A stretch of 62,667 nt of DNA from Acidimicrobiaceae bacterium (GCA_026713105.1 JAPOPC010000091.1:1-62667); one strand, 5' to 3'. Counted from the first letter of the stretch, positions 8,917 through 17,767 are shown. The notes: generated by a model from the letters alone, not told the origin. Numbers and translations are program-made.

Positions 8917-10128
8917 ATGGCAAGCGACGGCAGCGGGCAGGTGGCTCCGAACAGCAGCCCAGTAGACGCGTGGGCGTCGGGTGGGGTGCGTGTGGACGCG
9001 GTGGACGTTGCTGGGCTATGCGGGCAGGCGTTGCAAGCACGGCTGGGTGAGATCGCTCGGGCCGAGTCGGGGCTGGCCGCGATGAAGGCGGACACGTTGG
9101 GCGAGATCGCCCGCCGCGACGGCGACGGCGCGGCTGCGCATGCTGCTGCGGACGCCATGTCGGTTTCGGGCCGCAAGGCACGCGGCGACGTGCGCGACGC
9201 GGTACGGCTCAGCGAGCTGGACGCGACCCGCGAGGGGCTCTCGTCGGGCACCGTGCCGGTGGGCCACGCGCAGCTGATCGCCCGCGCCGCTGGCGACGCC
9301 GCGATCGACGACCGATACCTGGCCGAACGGGCCTCCCATGAGGGCTATGACGAGTTCCGTCGCACCGTTGAACGCCATGTGGCCGACGTCAACCGAGACG
9401 ACGGCGCGTCGGTGCTCGAGCGACAGCGCAAGGCGCGCACCGCCAAGATCTTCACCCGTGCCAGCGACGGCATGACCGTGCTCAACGTCGCCGTCGACCC
9501 GGTCACCGGCGCCCGGCTGGGCACAGTGATCGCCGCAACCGAGCGGCGCCTGTTCCAACACGAAGATCCTGCTGCGCGGCGCACGCCTGCCCAGCGGATG
9601 GCCGACGCGATCACACAGCTCATCTGCGATCCCGACGCCAAACGCCCCGCCGGGGCTTCGCTGATCGTGGTCGCCGACTACGACATGGTCAACCACCACC
9701 TCACCGGTGGCCGTCTTGGCGATGGCACACCGATCCCGATCGGCGAGATCGCCCGCATCGCTGTCGATGCCGAGGTGCTGCCGACGATTTTCGAAGCCGC
9801 TACCGGCGACCTGCGCATGGGACGCAGCCGCCGCACCGCCACCGACCTCCAACGTGCCGCGCTGGCTTTGCGCGACAAGGGCTGTGTCGGCTGCGGCATC
9901 GCCCCTGAGCGCTGCCAGCACCACCACATCGACCACTGGCAGCACGGCGGTCACACCGACTACCAGAATCTCGTCACCGTCTGCCCCGACTGCCACAACG
10001 ACAAAATCCACCAACAGGGCTTCACCGTCCAATGGGACCCCACAAAGAGCCACTACGGGCTCCAACCGCCAGGCAGGCCCTCGAACCGCACCGACGGCCA
10101 AGCCGGACCACGAGCGCCCCCACGCTGA
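8917..10128 (+). CDS. DUF222 / 13E12-repeat family HNH endonuclease
   Basis: A 403-residue protein with an N-terminal helical DUF222 region (about 20-290) and a C-terminal HNH nuclease domain. The zinc-binding and catalytic parts are visible: CVGCG near 326-330, HHHID at 335-339, then CPDCHND near 358. DUF222/HNH proteins are multi-copy in mycobacteria and other actinobacteria (REP13E12 family). Their role is unsettled and they are often linked to mobile DNA. ATG 8917 was chosen over an in-frame GTG at 8890 because a TACGGT -10 would lie inside the longer version. The 3' end runs into an imperfect tandem repeat, so the last residues (Pro/Arg/Thr-rich) are probably not structured. Confidence 0.88.
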   Translation: MASDGSGQVAPNSSPVDAWASGGVRVDAVDVAGLCGQALQARLGEIARAESGLAAMKADTLGEIARRDGDGAAAHAAADAMSVSGRKARGDVRDAVRLSELDATREGLSSGTVPVGHAQLIARAAGDAAIDDRYLAERASHEGYDEFRRTVERHVADVNRDDGASVLERQRKARTAKIFTRASDGMTVLNVAVDPVTGARLGTVIAATERRLFQHEDPAARRTPAQRMADAITQLICDPDAKRPAGASLIVVADYDMVNHHLTGGRLGDGTPIPIGEIARIAVDAEVLPTIFEAATGDLRMGRSRRTATDLQRAALALRDKGCVGCGIAPERCQHHHIDHWQHGGHTDYQNLVTVCPDCHNDKIHQQGFTVQWDPTKSHYGLQPPGRPSNRTDGQAGPRAPPR

Positions 10129-10275
10129 ATGCCCCGGGGTCACCTCCCGCTAGGCCAAGGCCGGACAGGCCGAGGTCTAACCCGACCCTGGAGGCTCAGA
10201 CCCCCCCCGCGATGCCAAGACCAGACAGGCCGAGGTCGACCCCCACCCTGAACGCCTCGGGGCACCCCTCCCACT
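10097..10275 (+). repeat. Three imperfect ~57-60 bp tandem repeats
   Basis: Copies begin at 10097, 10154 and 10214, each opening with GCCAAG and then a GACAGGCCGAGG-like core and a CACCCTGAA/GACCCTGGA segment. The first copy overlaps the end of the HNH gene; the other two are downstream. Confidence 0.6.
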
Positions 10276-10308
10276 CCCAGCAATGGTGAAGCTTGCCTCG
10301 ATGATTGG

Positions 10309-10506
10309 GTGGCCGGCGTCAGTGAGGCACTGCGTCTAGCCGCCAAAGACGCTCACCTGCTCGCCCACCAAGCGGGTACCGGCGTGGTCTACAGCCGTGA
10401 CGGAGTAGGTGACATCTACCCGCCCGACCCGGCCATGTACGAAGACCTCATTCCCCCGCCGTTCCAAGAAGACCAAGAACTGCCCGAGCCTTCGCTCCCC
10501 CACTGA
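10309..10506 (+). CDS. Small hypothetical protein (65 aa), possibly a remnant
   Basis: A 65-residue frame from GTG 10309. The first half (SEALRLAAKDAHLLAHQ then GVVYSRDG) resembles small actinobacterial proteins with an amphipathic helix followed by a V-x-x-DG strand. The acidic/proline-rich tail (PPDPAMYEDLIPPP) is repeated almost exactly at about 5150-5245. No known domain is recognised. There is no good ribosome site, so it may be a decaying gene. Its association with the CWB2 array through the repeated tail is the only contextual clue. Confidence 0.35.
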   Translation: MAGVSEALRLAAKDAHLLAHQAGTGVVYSRDGVGDIYPPDPAMYEDLIPPPFQEDQELPEPSLPH

Positions 10507-10518
10507 ACCGCCCTCCGC

Positions 10519-11343
10519 TCAGGACGCCACGACGGCGGTGACGCCTGCGACGGCCGCAGCAATGCCGACGTACTGGCGGACGTTGATCGGGTCGTTGTAC
10601 GCGGCCCGGCCGACGAGGACGCTTATGACTGGGAACATGGACGCTCCGACGACAGTTGCGGGCGCGTCGAACCAGATGCCGACGATGTAGAAGATGGTCG
10701 CCGCAGCGCTGGCCACGCCGGTCAGGAATGCGAAACCCAGCACATCGGGCGGAGGCAGCGCAGGCAGTCGGCGGATCGCGACCAGCGCAGCCATGGCGGT
10801 CACCGATGTGAGCCGCTGGCCGAATCCCGGCCAGGCGCCGGAACTCTCGGAGAGGTCGACCAAGACGCTGAGACCCACCCCGTAGGCAAGTCCCGACAAC
10901 GCTGCCCACGCAGTTCCTTCCCATACCCGGGTGCCGCGGGTCCCGCCGGCGGTCACCAGCCCGAGACCGCCGAAGGCTGCCATGGCGCCAATGATCGCAA
11001 GCAAGGGCGGATCGTGGCCGCGCAGCGTCGTGTAGGCGAACGGGATGACCGCCGACAGCGTGGCCACGATGGGTGCGGCAATCGCCGACCCGGCGCGATC
11101 CAACGACGTGTAGTAGCAGGCGAGTCCGGTGCCGAGGCCCAGTCCCGAAATCAGTCCACGACTGAAGTCGTCGCCGGCGAACGATCCCGGCACAAAGGGC
11201 ACGATCGCCAGCGAGACCAGCGCAGCGGTGCCCTGGAACACGATCATGGCCGACAGCACGTGGCAGCGCATCACCACACGGCGCCCGAAGAGGTCGCTGG
11301 TGCCGATGCTCATCGACGTGAGCAGACCGAACAGCGCTCCCAC
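10519..11343 (-). CDS. EamA/DMT-family membrane transporter
   Basis: A 274-residue integral membrane protein with about ten hydrophobic segments arranged as two five-helix halves. Family-typical stretches include SGLGLGTGLACYYTSL at the end of the first half and a Gly-rich second half (SGLAYGVGLSV). Proteins of the drug/metabolite transporter superfamily export small metabolites; the substrate cannot be predicted. It lies downstream of an MFS exporter gene on the same strand, separated by about 65 nt containing two GC-rich hairpins, so co-transcription is uncertain. ATG 11343 gives the expected N-terminal first helix (GALFGLLTSMSIGTSDLFG). Confidence 0.8.
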   Translation of the reverse strand: MGALFGLLTSMSIGTSDLFGRRVVMRCHVLSAMIVFQGTAALVSLAIVPFVPGSFAGDDFSRGLISGLGLGTGLACYYTSLDRAGSAIAAPIVATLSAVIPFAYTTLRGHDPPLLAIIGAMAAFGGLGLVTAGGTRGTRVWEGTAWAALSGLAYGVGLSVLVDLSESSGAWPGFGQRLTSVTAMAALVAIRRLPALPPPDVLGFAFLTGVASAAATIFYIVGIWFDAPATVVGASMFPVISVLVGRAAYNDPINVRQYVGIAAAVAGVTAVVAS

Positions 11344-11363
11344 TAGGCCGCTCCGGTCACTGC

Positions 11364-11402
11364 GACCCCATCACGGGGTCTCACGCGGGCTCGCTCCCGC
11401 GT
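11364..11402. terminator. Two adjacent GC-rich hairpins after the MFS gene
   Basis: GACCCC (11364-11369) pairs with GGGGTC (11375-11380), and ACGCGGG (11383-11389) pairs with CCCGCGT (11396-11402). Both are perfect stems with short loops, directly downstream of the minus-strand gene ending at 11409. No T-run is present, so intrinsic termination is only a possibility. Confidence 0.4.
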
Positions 11403-11408
11403 TCGCCA

Positions 11409-12941
11409 TCACCGGCGCCGCCTGAGCAATGCAGCTACTGCGGCGGAAGCACGGGCAGGGATCGGGTGGAAACGGCCCTGCTGGGCCACTGGCGGACCTG
11501 CCACGAGCAGCATGCGTGCGGCGACGAAAACGGCAATGGACACATGCGCTGCGGCCATGACGATATAGAACGCATTGAGCGTCAGCGACATGCCGATCGC
11601 CGCACAGATCGGCCCCACAGTCGCGCCGACTCCGTTCATGCGCACTAGCACGGCGCTGGCCCCGGCCCGCTGAGAGTCTCTCAGCCAATCGTTCGCCTGC
11701 GCCACCGACAACGAATAGATCGGGTAGGCGAACGCACCCATCACTGCCATGACCACTATGCCGGCGATGCTGCGCTCGTCGAGCGCCAGCATGACTAGGC
11801 AAGCGGTGCCGGCGATCGACGCTGCAAGGACCATGACGATGCGCCGCGGCACGCGGTCTGACAGGCGACCGAGGGGGATCTGCCCGAACAGGCTGCCGAT
11901 CATCGGGGCTGCGACGAACGCAGCGACTTGGAATGGCGACAGTCCCCGCGACGCCGCGTATACCGCGCCGATCCCCGAAATCGAGCCAAGTGCTGCTCCC
12001 ACGAGGAATGCAACGATGACTCCGGTCGGAGCGGCCGCCATGAGCGTGCGAAGTCCGACCCGTTCGGGGACGACTACCGGCGGGTTCGCAGAGGCCGACA
12101 GCGACATCGGCACGAGGGCCAGCGACACCAGTACCGACACGACGGCAAACAGCACGAAACCGTCGGTATCGGCGGCTGCCACCATGAACTGGCCTGTGGC
12201 GATGGCACCCATCGTGATGACCATGTAGCGAGCCAGCATCCGTCCGCGGTTCTCGTTGGTTGCCAGCTCGTTCAACCACGTCTCGGCCACCACGAGCAGT
12301 GCGGCGAAGCACGCGCCCCACATGAACCGTCCAGCGCCCCACACCAGCGGGTTGACCCATACCGCCTGCACGAGCACCACGCTGCTCCCCGCCGAAGCCA
12401 GAGCGGCGAACACGCGCACATGGCCGACTTGGCGAAGGAAATGGGGCGCCAGTGCCGAACCAGCCAGGAACCCAACGAAGTTCATCGCCATGACCAGCCC
12501 TGCGACCGTCGACCCAAAACCCTCGGATTCGGCCCGGACGCCGAGCAAGGTGTTCTGCAGGCCGTTGCCCGCCATGAGCAGAGCAATGCCGACGAACAGG
12601 GCAGTGCTGCGTGCCGCAGGTGACGCGAGCGCCGGCCCGCCGATGTGCGGCTCGGCGGTGGAGGAACGCGCAATCTGAGGTACCAGCTCTGCTGCCATCG
12701 CGCGTGCGCGCTCGAGCGCCCGTTCGCGGCGGGTCCTGCGTACCGAGTCGTATGCACCGCCTCCGGCGGAGATGTTGGTTGCTCCGCCTTCGGCGACTGT
12801 GTTGGTTGCTCCGCCTTCGGCGACTGTGTTGGTTGCTCCGCCTTCGGCGGAGATGTTGGTTGCTCCGCCTTCGGCGGAGGGGCCGGAAGTCTCGCCTTCG
12901 GTGTTGGGCTTCGGTTCAGGGAATGGCGGCACCGCCGGCAC
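11409..12941 (-). CDS. MFS transporter with repeat-containing N-terminal extension
   Basis: A 510-residue 12-helix major facilitator protein. The transporter core begins near residue 105 (TALFVGIALLMAGNGLQNTL) and contains the loop 8-9 motif GRLSDRVPRR typical of the family. The overall look is of the YcaD-like group, with no substrate prediction possible. Residues 1-100 are an unusual cytoplasmic extension: proline/glutamate-rich, then four copies of a nonapeptide of the type AEGGATNTV, then a basic helix (RRERALERARAMAAELV). A start inside the extension is possible, since the repeats add nothing expected for the family. It lies 6 nt downstream of the formate dehydrogenase electron-transfer gene, so it may be the last gene of that operon. 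Confidence 0.82.
   Translation of the reverse strand: MPAVPPFPEPKPNTEGETSGPSAEGGATNISAEGGATNTVAEGGATNTVAEGGATNISAGGGAYDSVRRTRRERALERARAMAAELVPQIARSSTAEPHIGGPALASPAARSTALFVGIALLMAGNGLQNTLLGVRAESEGFGSTVAGLVMAMNFVGFLAGSALAPHFLRQVGHVRVFAALASAGSSVVLVQAVWVNPLVWGAGRFMWGACFAALLVVAETWLNELATNENRGRMLARYMVITMGAIATGQFMVAAADTDGFVLFAVVSVLVSLALVPMSLSASANPPVVVPERVGLRTLMAAAPTGVIVAFLVGAALGSISGIGAVYAASRGLSPFQVAAFVAAPMIGSLFGQIPLGRLSDRVPRRIVMVLAASIAGTACLVMLALDERSIAGIVVMAVMGAFAYPIYSLSVAQANDWLRDSQRAGASAVLVRMNGVGATVGPICAAIGMSLTLNAFYIVMAAAHVSIAVFVAARMLLVAGPPVAQQGRFHPIPARASAAVAALLRRRR
12774..12881 (-). repeat. Four 27-bp in-frame tandem repeats
   Basis: Units begin at 12774, 12801, 12828 and 12855, each starting GTTGGTTGCTCCGCC on the plus strand. 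They encode the nonapeptide repeat in the N-terminal extension of the MFS protein. The 27-bp period preserves frame, so copy number could vary without breaking the gene. Confidence 0.8.
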
Positions 12942-12947
12942 CAGTGG

Positions 12948-13892
12948 TTAGCGCTCCGCTGTGTCAGTCGAAGGTGGCTCGAACGCCGGTGCGTGCACGT
13001 ATTCCCAGCCGAATCGGCCCTTGATGCACAGGTGGCCGTTCGTCACCGAATGGTCGGCAGGCGACGTGACTTTGACGATGCGCTCGTCCTGGACATGCAG
13101 CTCAAGATTGCAGCCCACGCCGCAGTATGAGCACACGGTGCGCGTGACGGTCTGGTCGTCTGGGCGCCACTCCCCCACCGCGCGCAAGTCGAACTCCGTG
13201 CGGAACTGCAATGCCCCGGTGGGGCACACAGCAACGCAGTTTCCGCAGTACACACACGCGCTCTCGGGGAGTTCGGTGTCGTACTCGGTGCGGATCCGGG
13301 CGTCAAAGCCGCGCCCTGCCACGGCGATGGCAAAGGTGTGCTGAGCATCGTCGCCGCAGGCTTCGACGCACTTGTAACAAAGCACACACCGGTCATAGGC
13401 ACGGATGTACAGATCGTCCTGGATGCGCACCGGCTCGTCGACACGCTCGGGTTCGAGCCCGGCCTCGCCGCCCGCTGTGGAGCCCGGTGAGCCGTCGTCG
13501 CTGCAGGGCGCGTCGTACCGGGCAGGGTCGGCGCCGTAGTGCCGTGACCAATCGGCGATCTCGGATGCCTGCGAGAGATCGTTCGCCGACCCGAGGAACT
13601 CCAGCACCATTCGGCGACTGTGGCGGACACGCTCGGAATCGGTGCTGATCTGCATGCCGGCTTCAACTGGTCGTGAGCAGGCGGGCACGAGCGTGCGAGA
13701 CCCTTCGAGCTCCACGACGCAGACACGGCAGACGTTGACCGGAGTGAGATTGGGAGCCCAGCAAATGGTCGGCGTCTCGACGCCCGCAGCGGTACAGGCG
13801 GCGAGGATCGTCTGCCCTTCAGGTACCGTCACCTCGCGCCCGTCGATGCTTAGCGTCACCGCTGTCTGGGTGTTCGGCTCAGCTGGGTTCAT
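12948..13892 (-). CDS. Formate dehydrogenase alpha subunit, N-terminal iron-sulfur part (separate gene)
   Basis: This 314-residue protein equals the N-terminal third of NAD-dependent formate dehydrogenase alpha (FdsA/FdhA) or NuoG. In order it has a [2Fe-2S] ferredoxin fold with CRVC and PAC ligands, and two [4Fe-4S] motifs (CVLCYKCVEAC and CVYCGNCVAVC). Then comes the cluster domain of molybdopterin oxidoreductases (CSYCGVGC, with CIKGRFGWEY at the end). It stops exactly where the catalytic domain would normally begin; that part is encoded at 15794-17767. It would pass electrons from the Mo site to the diaphorase. ATG 13892 is preferred over longer in-frame starts because it has GAGAGG upstream and lies 13 nt after the NuoEF stop. 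Confidence 0.85.
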   Translation of the reverse strand: MNPAEPNTQTAVTLSIDGREVTVPEGQTILAACTAAGVETPTICWAPNLTPVNVCRVCVVELEGSRTLVPACSRPVEAGMQISTDSERVRHSRRMVLEFLGSANDLSQASEIADWSRHYGADPARYDAPCSDDGSPGSTAGGEAGLEPERVDEPVRIQDDLYIRAYDRCVLCYKCVEACGDDAQHTFAIAVAGRGFDARIRTEYDTELPESACVYCGNCVAVCPTGALQFRTEFDLRAVGEWRPDDQTVTRTVCSYCGVGCNLELHVQDERIVKVTSPADHSVTNGHLCIKGRFGWEYVHAPAFEPPSTDTAER

Positions 13893-13905
13893 GACCGGGA
13901 ACCTC

Positions 13906-15801
13906 TCACGATGCTGAGTCTCCCAGCGAGTCGCGCTGTTGCGCGACTCGCGCGGTACCGCCCATTTCTTCCCGCTCTTGTTCGCTGCGCTCACGGGCCG
14001 CTCGGGCCACGGCTTCGCCTGCCGGCTCAGCCTCCAGGAGACCGAGTCGCATGGCAGACATCACGGCTGAGGCCGCAGTGTGTCCGAGTCCGCAGATGGA
14101 CGCGTCTCCCATGGCGTCTGCGATGTCGCCGAGCAGCTCACGTTGTGGCTCCGTGGGCCCGCCCGCCCGACGAATGCTGGTGACCAGCTCGTGCTGGCGG
14201 ACGGTGCCGACGCGGCACGGAACGCACTGGCCGCACGACTCGTCACGGAAGAACTTGGCCAGCCGCTCGATCACGCCACTCATGTCGGCGGAGTCATTGA
14301 AGACCATCACCGGGCCGGACCCGAGCGTCGTGCCTGCGGCACGCGTGTCTTCCAAAGAGAGCGGCAGCGCAAGCGCATCTGGCCCGACGAAGCTGCCTGC
14401 CGCACCGCCCAGCAGTACTGCGGCCAGCGTGCCTTGCACACCTCCGGCCAACTCCAGCAGCTCCCCCAGCGGCGTTCCGAAGGGAGCTTCGTACAGTCCT
14501 GGTCTCCCGACGTGGCCGGACAGGCAGAACAGCTTGGTCCCCGGCGAGCCCTCGGTTCCCACGCTGCGGTACGCCTCGGGCCCGATGCGCAGGATCTCGT
14601 TGACGTTGAGCAGCGTTTCGGGGTTGTTCACCACGGTGGGCTGCCCGAACAGCCCGTGGGTAGTGGGGAACGGCGGCTTGTTGCGGGGTTCTCCGCGGAA
14701 ACCCTCGAGCGAGTTGAACAGCGCAGTTTCCTCGCCGCAGATGTATGCGCCTGCACCCCGACGCAGTTCGATGTCGAACTGCTGGCCCGATCCTGCCGCG
14801 TCGTCGCCGAGCCAACCCGCACTGCGCGCTTGCGCAATGGCCCCGCGCAGGCGCTGGGTGGCCAGCGGATATTCACCGCGGATGTAAATCCAGCCCTGCT
14901 GCGCGCCGACCACCAGGCCGGCAACGGCCATGGACTCGATGATCGCCAAGGGCTCGAGTTCGCAGAGCAGACGGTCCTTGAAGGTTCCGGGCTCGGACTC
15001 GTCGATGTTGGCGACGACGTGGCAGGGGCCGTTCCCGTCGGCTACCGCCCGCCACTTGATACCGGTGGGGAACGCCGCTCCGCCCCGCCCGGACAGTCCC
15101 GCAGCGCTCACCTGGGCGATGACATCGTCAGGCCCGAGGCGCAGTGCTGCATCAAGCGCTGCTCCCCCACCCCGCTGGCGGTAGGCCTCCATCGAGGTGC
15201 TCTCGCCGTTGTCGAAGCCGCGCTCGATCATCTGCCGCAGCAAGCTGGGCGATTCGGGGGTCGATGCCGTGACGCTCACGAGCAGCGAATCGGGTCCGCT
15301 GTCGTCGGCGGGCACCCGGTCAGGCTCGCGGCGTCCCTGGATGAAGACCGCCGGAGCCCGTTCGCACTGCCCGAGGCATGGACCTTCGTGCACGGCGTGA
15401 CCCTGTGAGCGGAGGTGTTCCGCCAGCGGAGCGGCTCCCGCGAGCGCGCAAATGGGATCGACGCAGACGTGGCGGACGCTGAGCTCATGGGATGGGGAAT
15501 CCGTGCGGAACATCTCATAAAAGGTGGCCACGCCATAGGCCTCGGCCGGCGGCACACCCAGCGTGCGACCGACGAAGTTGAGACCCCCCGGCGAGATCCA
15601 CCCTGCTTCGCGCTGAAGAGCGTGCAAGGCGGGCAACAGCAGGTGTCGCAACTGCTTGCGACGCCGCGTCCCTCCCCGAACGACGCGCGGATGATCGACA
15701 ACGACTGCGCCGTCGCCCGCGCCGTTGACGCTGAGCGCAGCCAGAACCGCTTGCCGTTCCGATGCGGTGGGTTCCGCATCGGAGAAGTGCAGGTCAGCCA
15801 C
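13906..15801 (-). CDS. Fused NuoE-NuoF type diaphorase subunit of formate dehydrogenase
   Basis: A 631-residue fusion of FdsG/NuoE (about 1-150) and FdsB/NuoF (about 165-590). The NuoE part has the [2Fe-2S] ligands CVDPIC and CLGQC. The NuoF part has GRGGAAFPTG (NADH/FMN binding), CGEETALFNSLEGFRG, and SCGQCVPCRVGT plus a later Cys for [4Fe-4S]. It should reduce NAD+ with electrons from formate via the iron-sulfur protein. The start is GTG 15801, overlapping the fdhA stop by 8 nt. The C-terminal tail (GEAVARAARERSEQERE) is encoded by a 67-bp dispersed repeat and is absent from normal NuoF. Gene order fdhA-C, nuoEF-like, fdhA-N suggests one operon and one soluble complex. Confidence 0.9.
   Translation of the reverse strand: MADLHFSDAEPTASERQAVLAALSVNGAGDGAVVVDHPRVVRGGTRRRKQLRHLLLPALHALQREAGWISPGGLNFVGRTLGVPPAEAYGVATFYEMFRTDSPSHELSVRHVCVDPICALAGAAPLAEHLRSQGHAVHEGPCLGQCERAPAVFIQGRREPDRVPADDSGPDSLLVSVTASTPESPSLLRQMIERGFDNGESTSMEAYRQRGGGAALDAALRLGPDDVIAQVSAAGLSGRGGAAFPTGIKWRAVADGNGPCHVVANIDESEPGTFKDRLLCELEPLAIIESMAVAGLVVGAQQGWIYIRGEYPLATQRLRGAIAQARSAGWLGDDAAGSGQQFDIELRRGAGAYICGEETALFNSLEGFRGEPRNKPPFPTTHGLFGQPTVVNNPETLLNVNEILRIGPEAYRSVGTEGSPGTKLFCLSGHVGRPGLYEAPFGTPLGELLELAGGVQGTLAAVLLGGAAGSFVGPDALALPLSLEDTRAAGTTLGSGPVMVFNDSADMSGVIERLAKFFRDESCGQCVPCRVGTVRQHELVTSIRRAGGPTEPQRELLGDIADAMGDASICGLGHTAASAVMSAMRLGLLEAEPAGEAVARAARERSEQEREEMGGTARVAQQRDSLGDSAS
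13968..14034 (-). repeat. 67-bp dispersed repeat, copy A (inside NuoEF 3' end)
   Basis: Nearly identical to 18778-18844, sharing CTTCCCGCTC, TTCGCTGCGCTCACGGGCCG and CTCGGGCCACGGCTTCGCC. Read in the gene frame it encodes the charged C-terminal tail of the diaphorase subunit. Confidence 0.75.
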
Positions 15802-17767
15802 CGGCGCCACCTGCCGCCACTGCCTGGCGTGAGGCACCGTCCCGCAACGGGTCGATGCGGACGGCGGCGGCCTTGAACTCGGCCGTGCCGCTGCGCGGGT
15901 CCCAGGCATCGTTGGTGAGCAGGTTCGCGTCGACCAGGTCCGGGAAATGGAACGTCGTGAAGACCAAGCCGGTGGGCAGGCGATCGGTGACGTGCACCTC
16001 CATGTCAACCGAACCTCGCGGGGAGCTCACACGCACAGTGTCGCCTTCGACGATCTCAAGTTGCGCAGCGTCGGCAGGACTCACCTCAATGGCGTCACCA
16101 GACCGGATGGGCGAGGAATAACCAGCCGACTGCGCACCGGTGTTGTACGAATCCAGCACCCGACCCGTGGTCAGGCGAAGCGGGAACTGCTCGCTGAGTG
16201 CCTCAGCCGGAGGACGATGGACGACGGTCGAGAAAGGGGCCGGCGCGTGGCCGTCCAAGCCAGGCTCCCACAGCCAACTGTGCAGGAACTCAGCGCCTGG
16301 ATGGTCCTCATGCGGACAGGGCCACTGCAGCCCACCGCTGGCCTCGAGTCGCTCCCAGCTCATGCCGCCGTGCAAGGGTGACAGCGACCGCATCTCGTCC
16401 CAGAGCTCGTGCGCTGAGGTGGCCGTCCACTGCACCCCCATATGCGATGCCAATTCGCTGATGATGCGCACATCGTCTCGAGCATCGCCTTGGGGAGGCA
16501 CTGCTGCTCGCACCCGCTGGACTCGCCGTTCCGAAGACGTCACCGTGCCCTCGCTGGAGGCCCAGCCCGCAGCCGCCGGCAGCACGACGTCGGCCATGCG
16601 TGCAGTGCGAGTCAGCGAGATGTCTTGCACAACGAGCAGATCCAAGCCTTCGAGCAGCTTGCGAGCGTGTGCCACATTGGCCTCGGAGTCGGCAGGGTTC
16701 TCCCCGATGACGTACAGGGCGCGCAGTTCGCCCTCTTCCATCGCGTCGAACATCAGGGTGAGATGCTTTCCCGGAATCGGATTCAGCTCGCAGCCCCAAG
16801 TGCTCTCATAGCGAGCTCGGACCTGCGGGTCGGAGAGCAGCTGGAAGCCCGGCAGCCGATCAGGCAGCGCGCCCATGTCGCCGCCGCCCTGCACATTGTT
16901 CTGGCCCCGCAGCGGCACCAGGCCCGAGCCCCACCGGCCGACATGGCCAGTGAGCAGCGCGAGGTTGCACAGCGAGAGCACGTTCTCGACCGCGGTGTGG
17001 TGCTCGGTGATGCCCAGCGTCCACAGGATCTGAGCTCGAGGGGCCGTGGCGTACGCGTGCGCCATCTCGGCAATGGCCTCAGCCGGAACTCCGGTCAGCC
17101 GCTCGCCCTCGTCGAGTGTGAACGGCTCAACCGAAGCTGCGTAGTCATCGAATCCCGTAGTCGCATGTTCGATGAAGGAGCGGTTGTGCAGTCCCTGGGC
17201 GATGATCTCGCGGGCCACCGTGTTGGCGAGCGCGATATCTGTGCCGACGTCGAGGCCCAGCCACACGTCCGCGAACTCGGCCGAGGAGGTGCGGCGGGGA
17301 TCCACCGCGTACATGGCTGCACCGTTGTCGATGCCCCGCAGCAGGTGGTGGAAGAAGATGGGGTGCGCCTCGCGTGCGTTCGATCCCCACAGCAGGACCA
17401 CATCGGTTTCGGTGATTTCCTCATAGGAGCTCGTTCCGCCCCCAAATCCGAACACTGTCGCCAGACCGACGACCGACGGAGCGTGTCAGGTGCGATTACA
17501 GGAGTCGATGTTGTTCGACTTGAGCACCGTTCGCATGAACTTCTGGGCTGCGTAGTTCATCTCGTTCGTGCTCTTCGAGCACGAGAACATGCCGACCCCA
17601 CCGGCACCGTGCTGCTGGGTCGCAGCCCGCAGCCCGGATGCAGCACGATCGAGTGCATCGTTCCAGCTAGCAGGTCGAAGCACGCCGCCGTCTCGTACGA
17701 GCGGCGTGTCGAGACGCGCAAGGGGACCCTGACGCTTCCCCCGTCGTGCACCATTCCCCCGCGGCAT
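15794..17767 (-). CDS. Selenocysteine formate dehydrogenase, catalytic subunit
   Basis: A 657-residue molybdopterin oxidoreductase that oxidises formate to CO2 at a Mo/W-bis-MGD site. An in-frame TGA (17488-17486) falls at the catalytic position: NNIDSCNRT-Sec-HAPSVVGL, matching the known Sec site of E. coli FdhF-type enzymes. A SECIS-like hairpin follows it. Downstream are GSNAREAHPI, RTSSAEFAD, LRGQNNVQGGGDMGALPD and the C-terminal MGD-binding region (LTTGRVLDSYNTGAQS, AFKA-like end). ATG 17767 has a strong GGGGAGGG site upstream. The usual N-terminal cluster domain is missing and sits in a separate gene at 12948-13892. It is transcribed divergently from iclR. Standard gene callers would split it at the TGA. 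Confidence 0.9.
17457..17473 (-). promoter_or_regulatory. Bacterial SECIS-like hairpin in fdhA
   Basis: On the minus strand, 12 nt after the TGA, GTCG pairs with CGAC around the 9-nt loop TCGGTCTGG. The GGTCT in the loop and the distance to the stop match the E. coli fdhF SECIS. In bacteria this element recruits SelB-Sec-tRNA so that the TGA is read as selenocysteine. Confidence 0.75.

Noticed and set aside
10097..10275. CRISPR array
   Set aside because: Only three degenerate units without constant repeats separated by unique spacers, and no cas genes in the window.
14080..15408. Long plus-strand frame (442 codons) opposite the diaphorase gene
   Set aside because: The minus strand encodes unmistakable NuoE and NuoF motifs; the opposite frame has no conserved features.
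17486..17767. A separate 93-residue protein upstream of formate dehydrogenase
   Set aside because: It ends at the TGA interpreted as selenocysteine and is homologous to the FDH catalytic domain start, so it is merged into fdhA.
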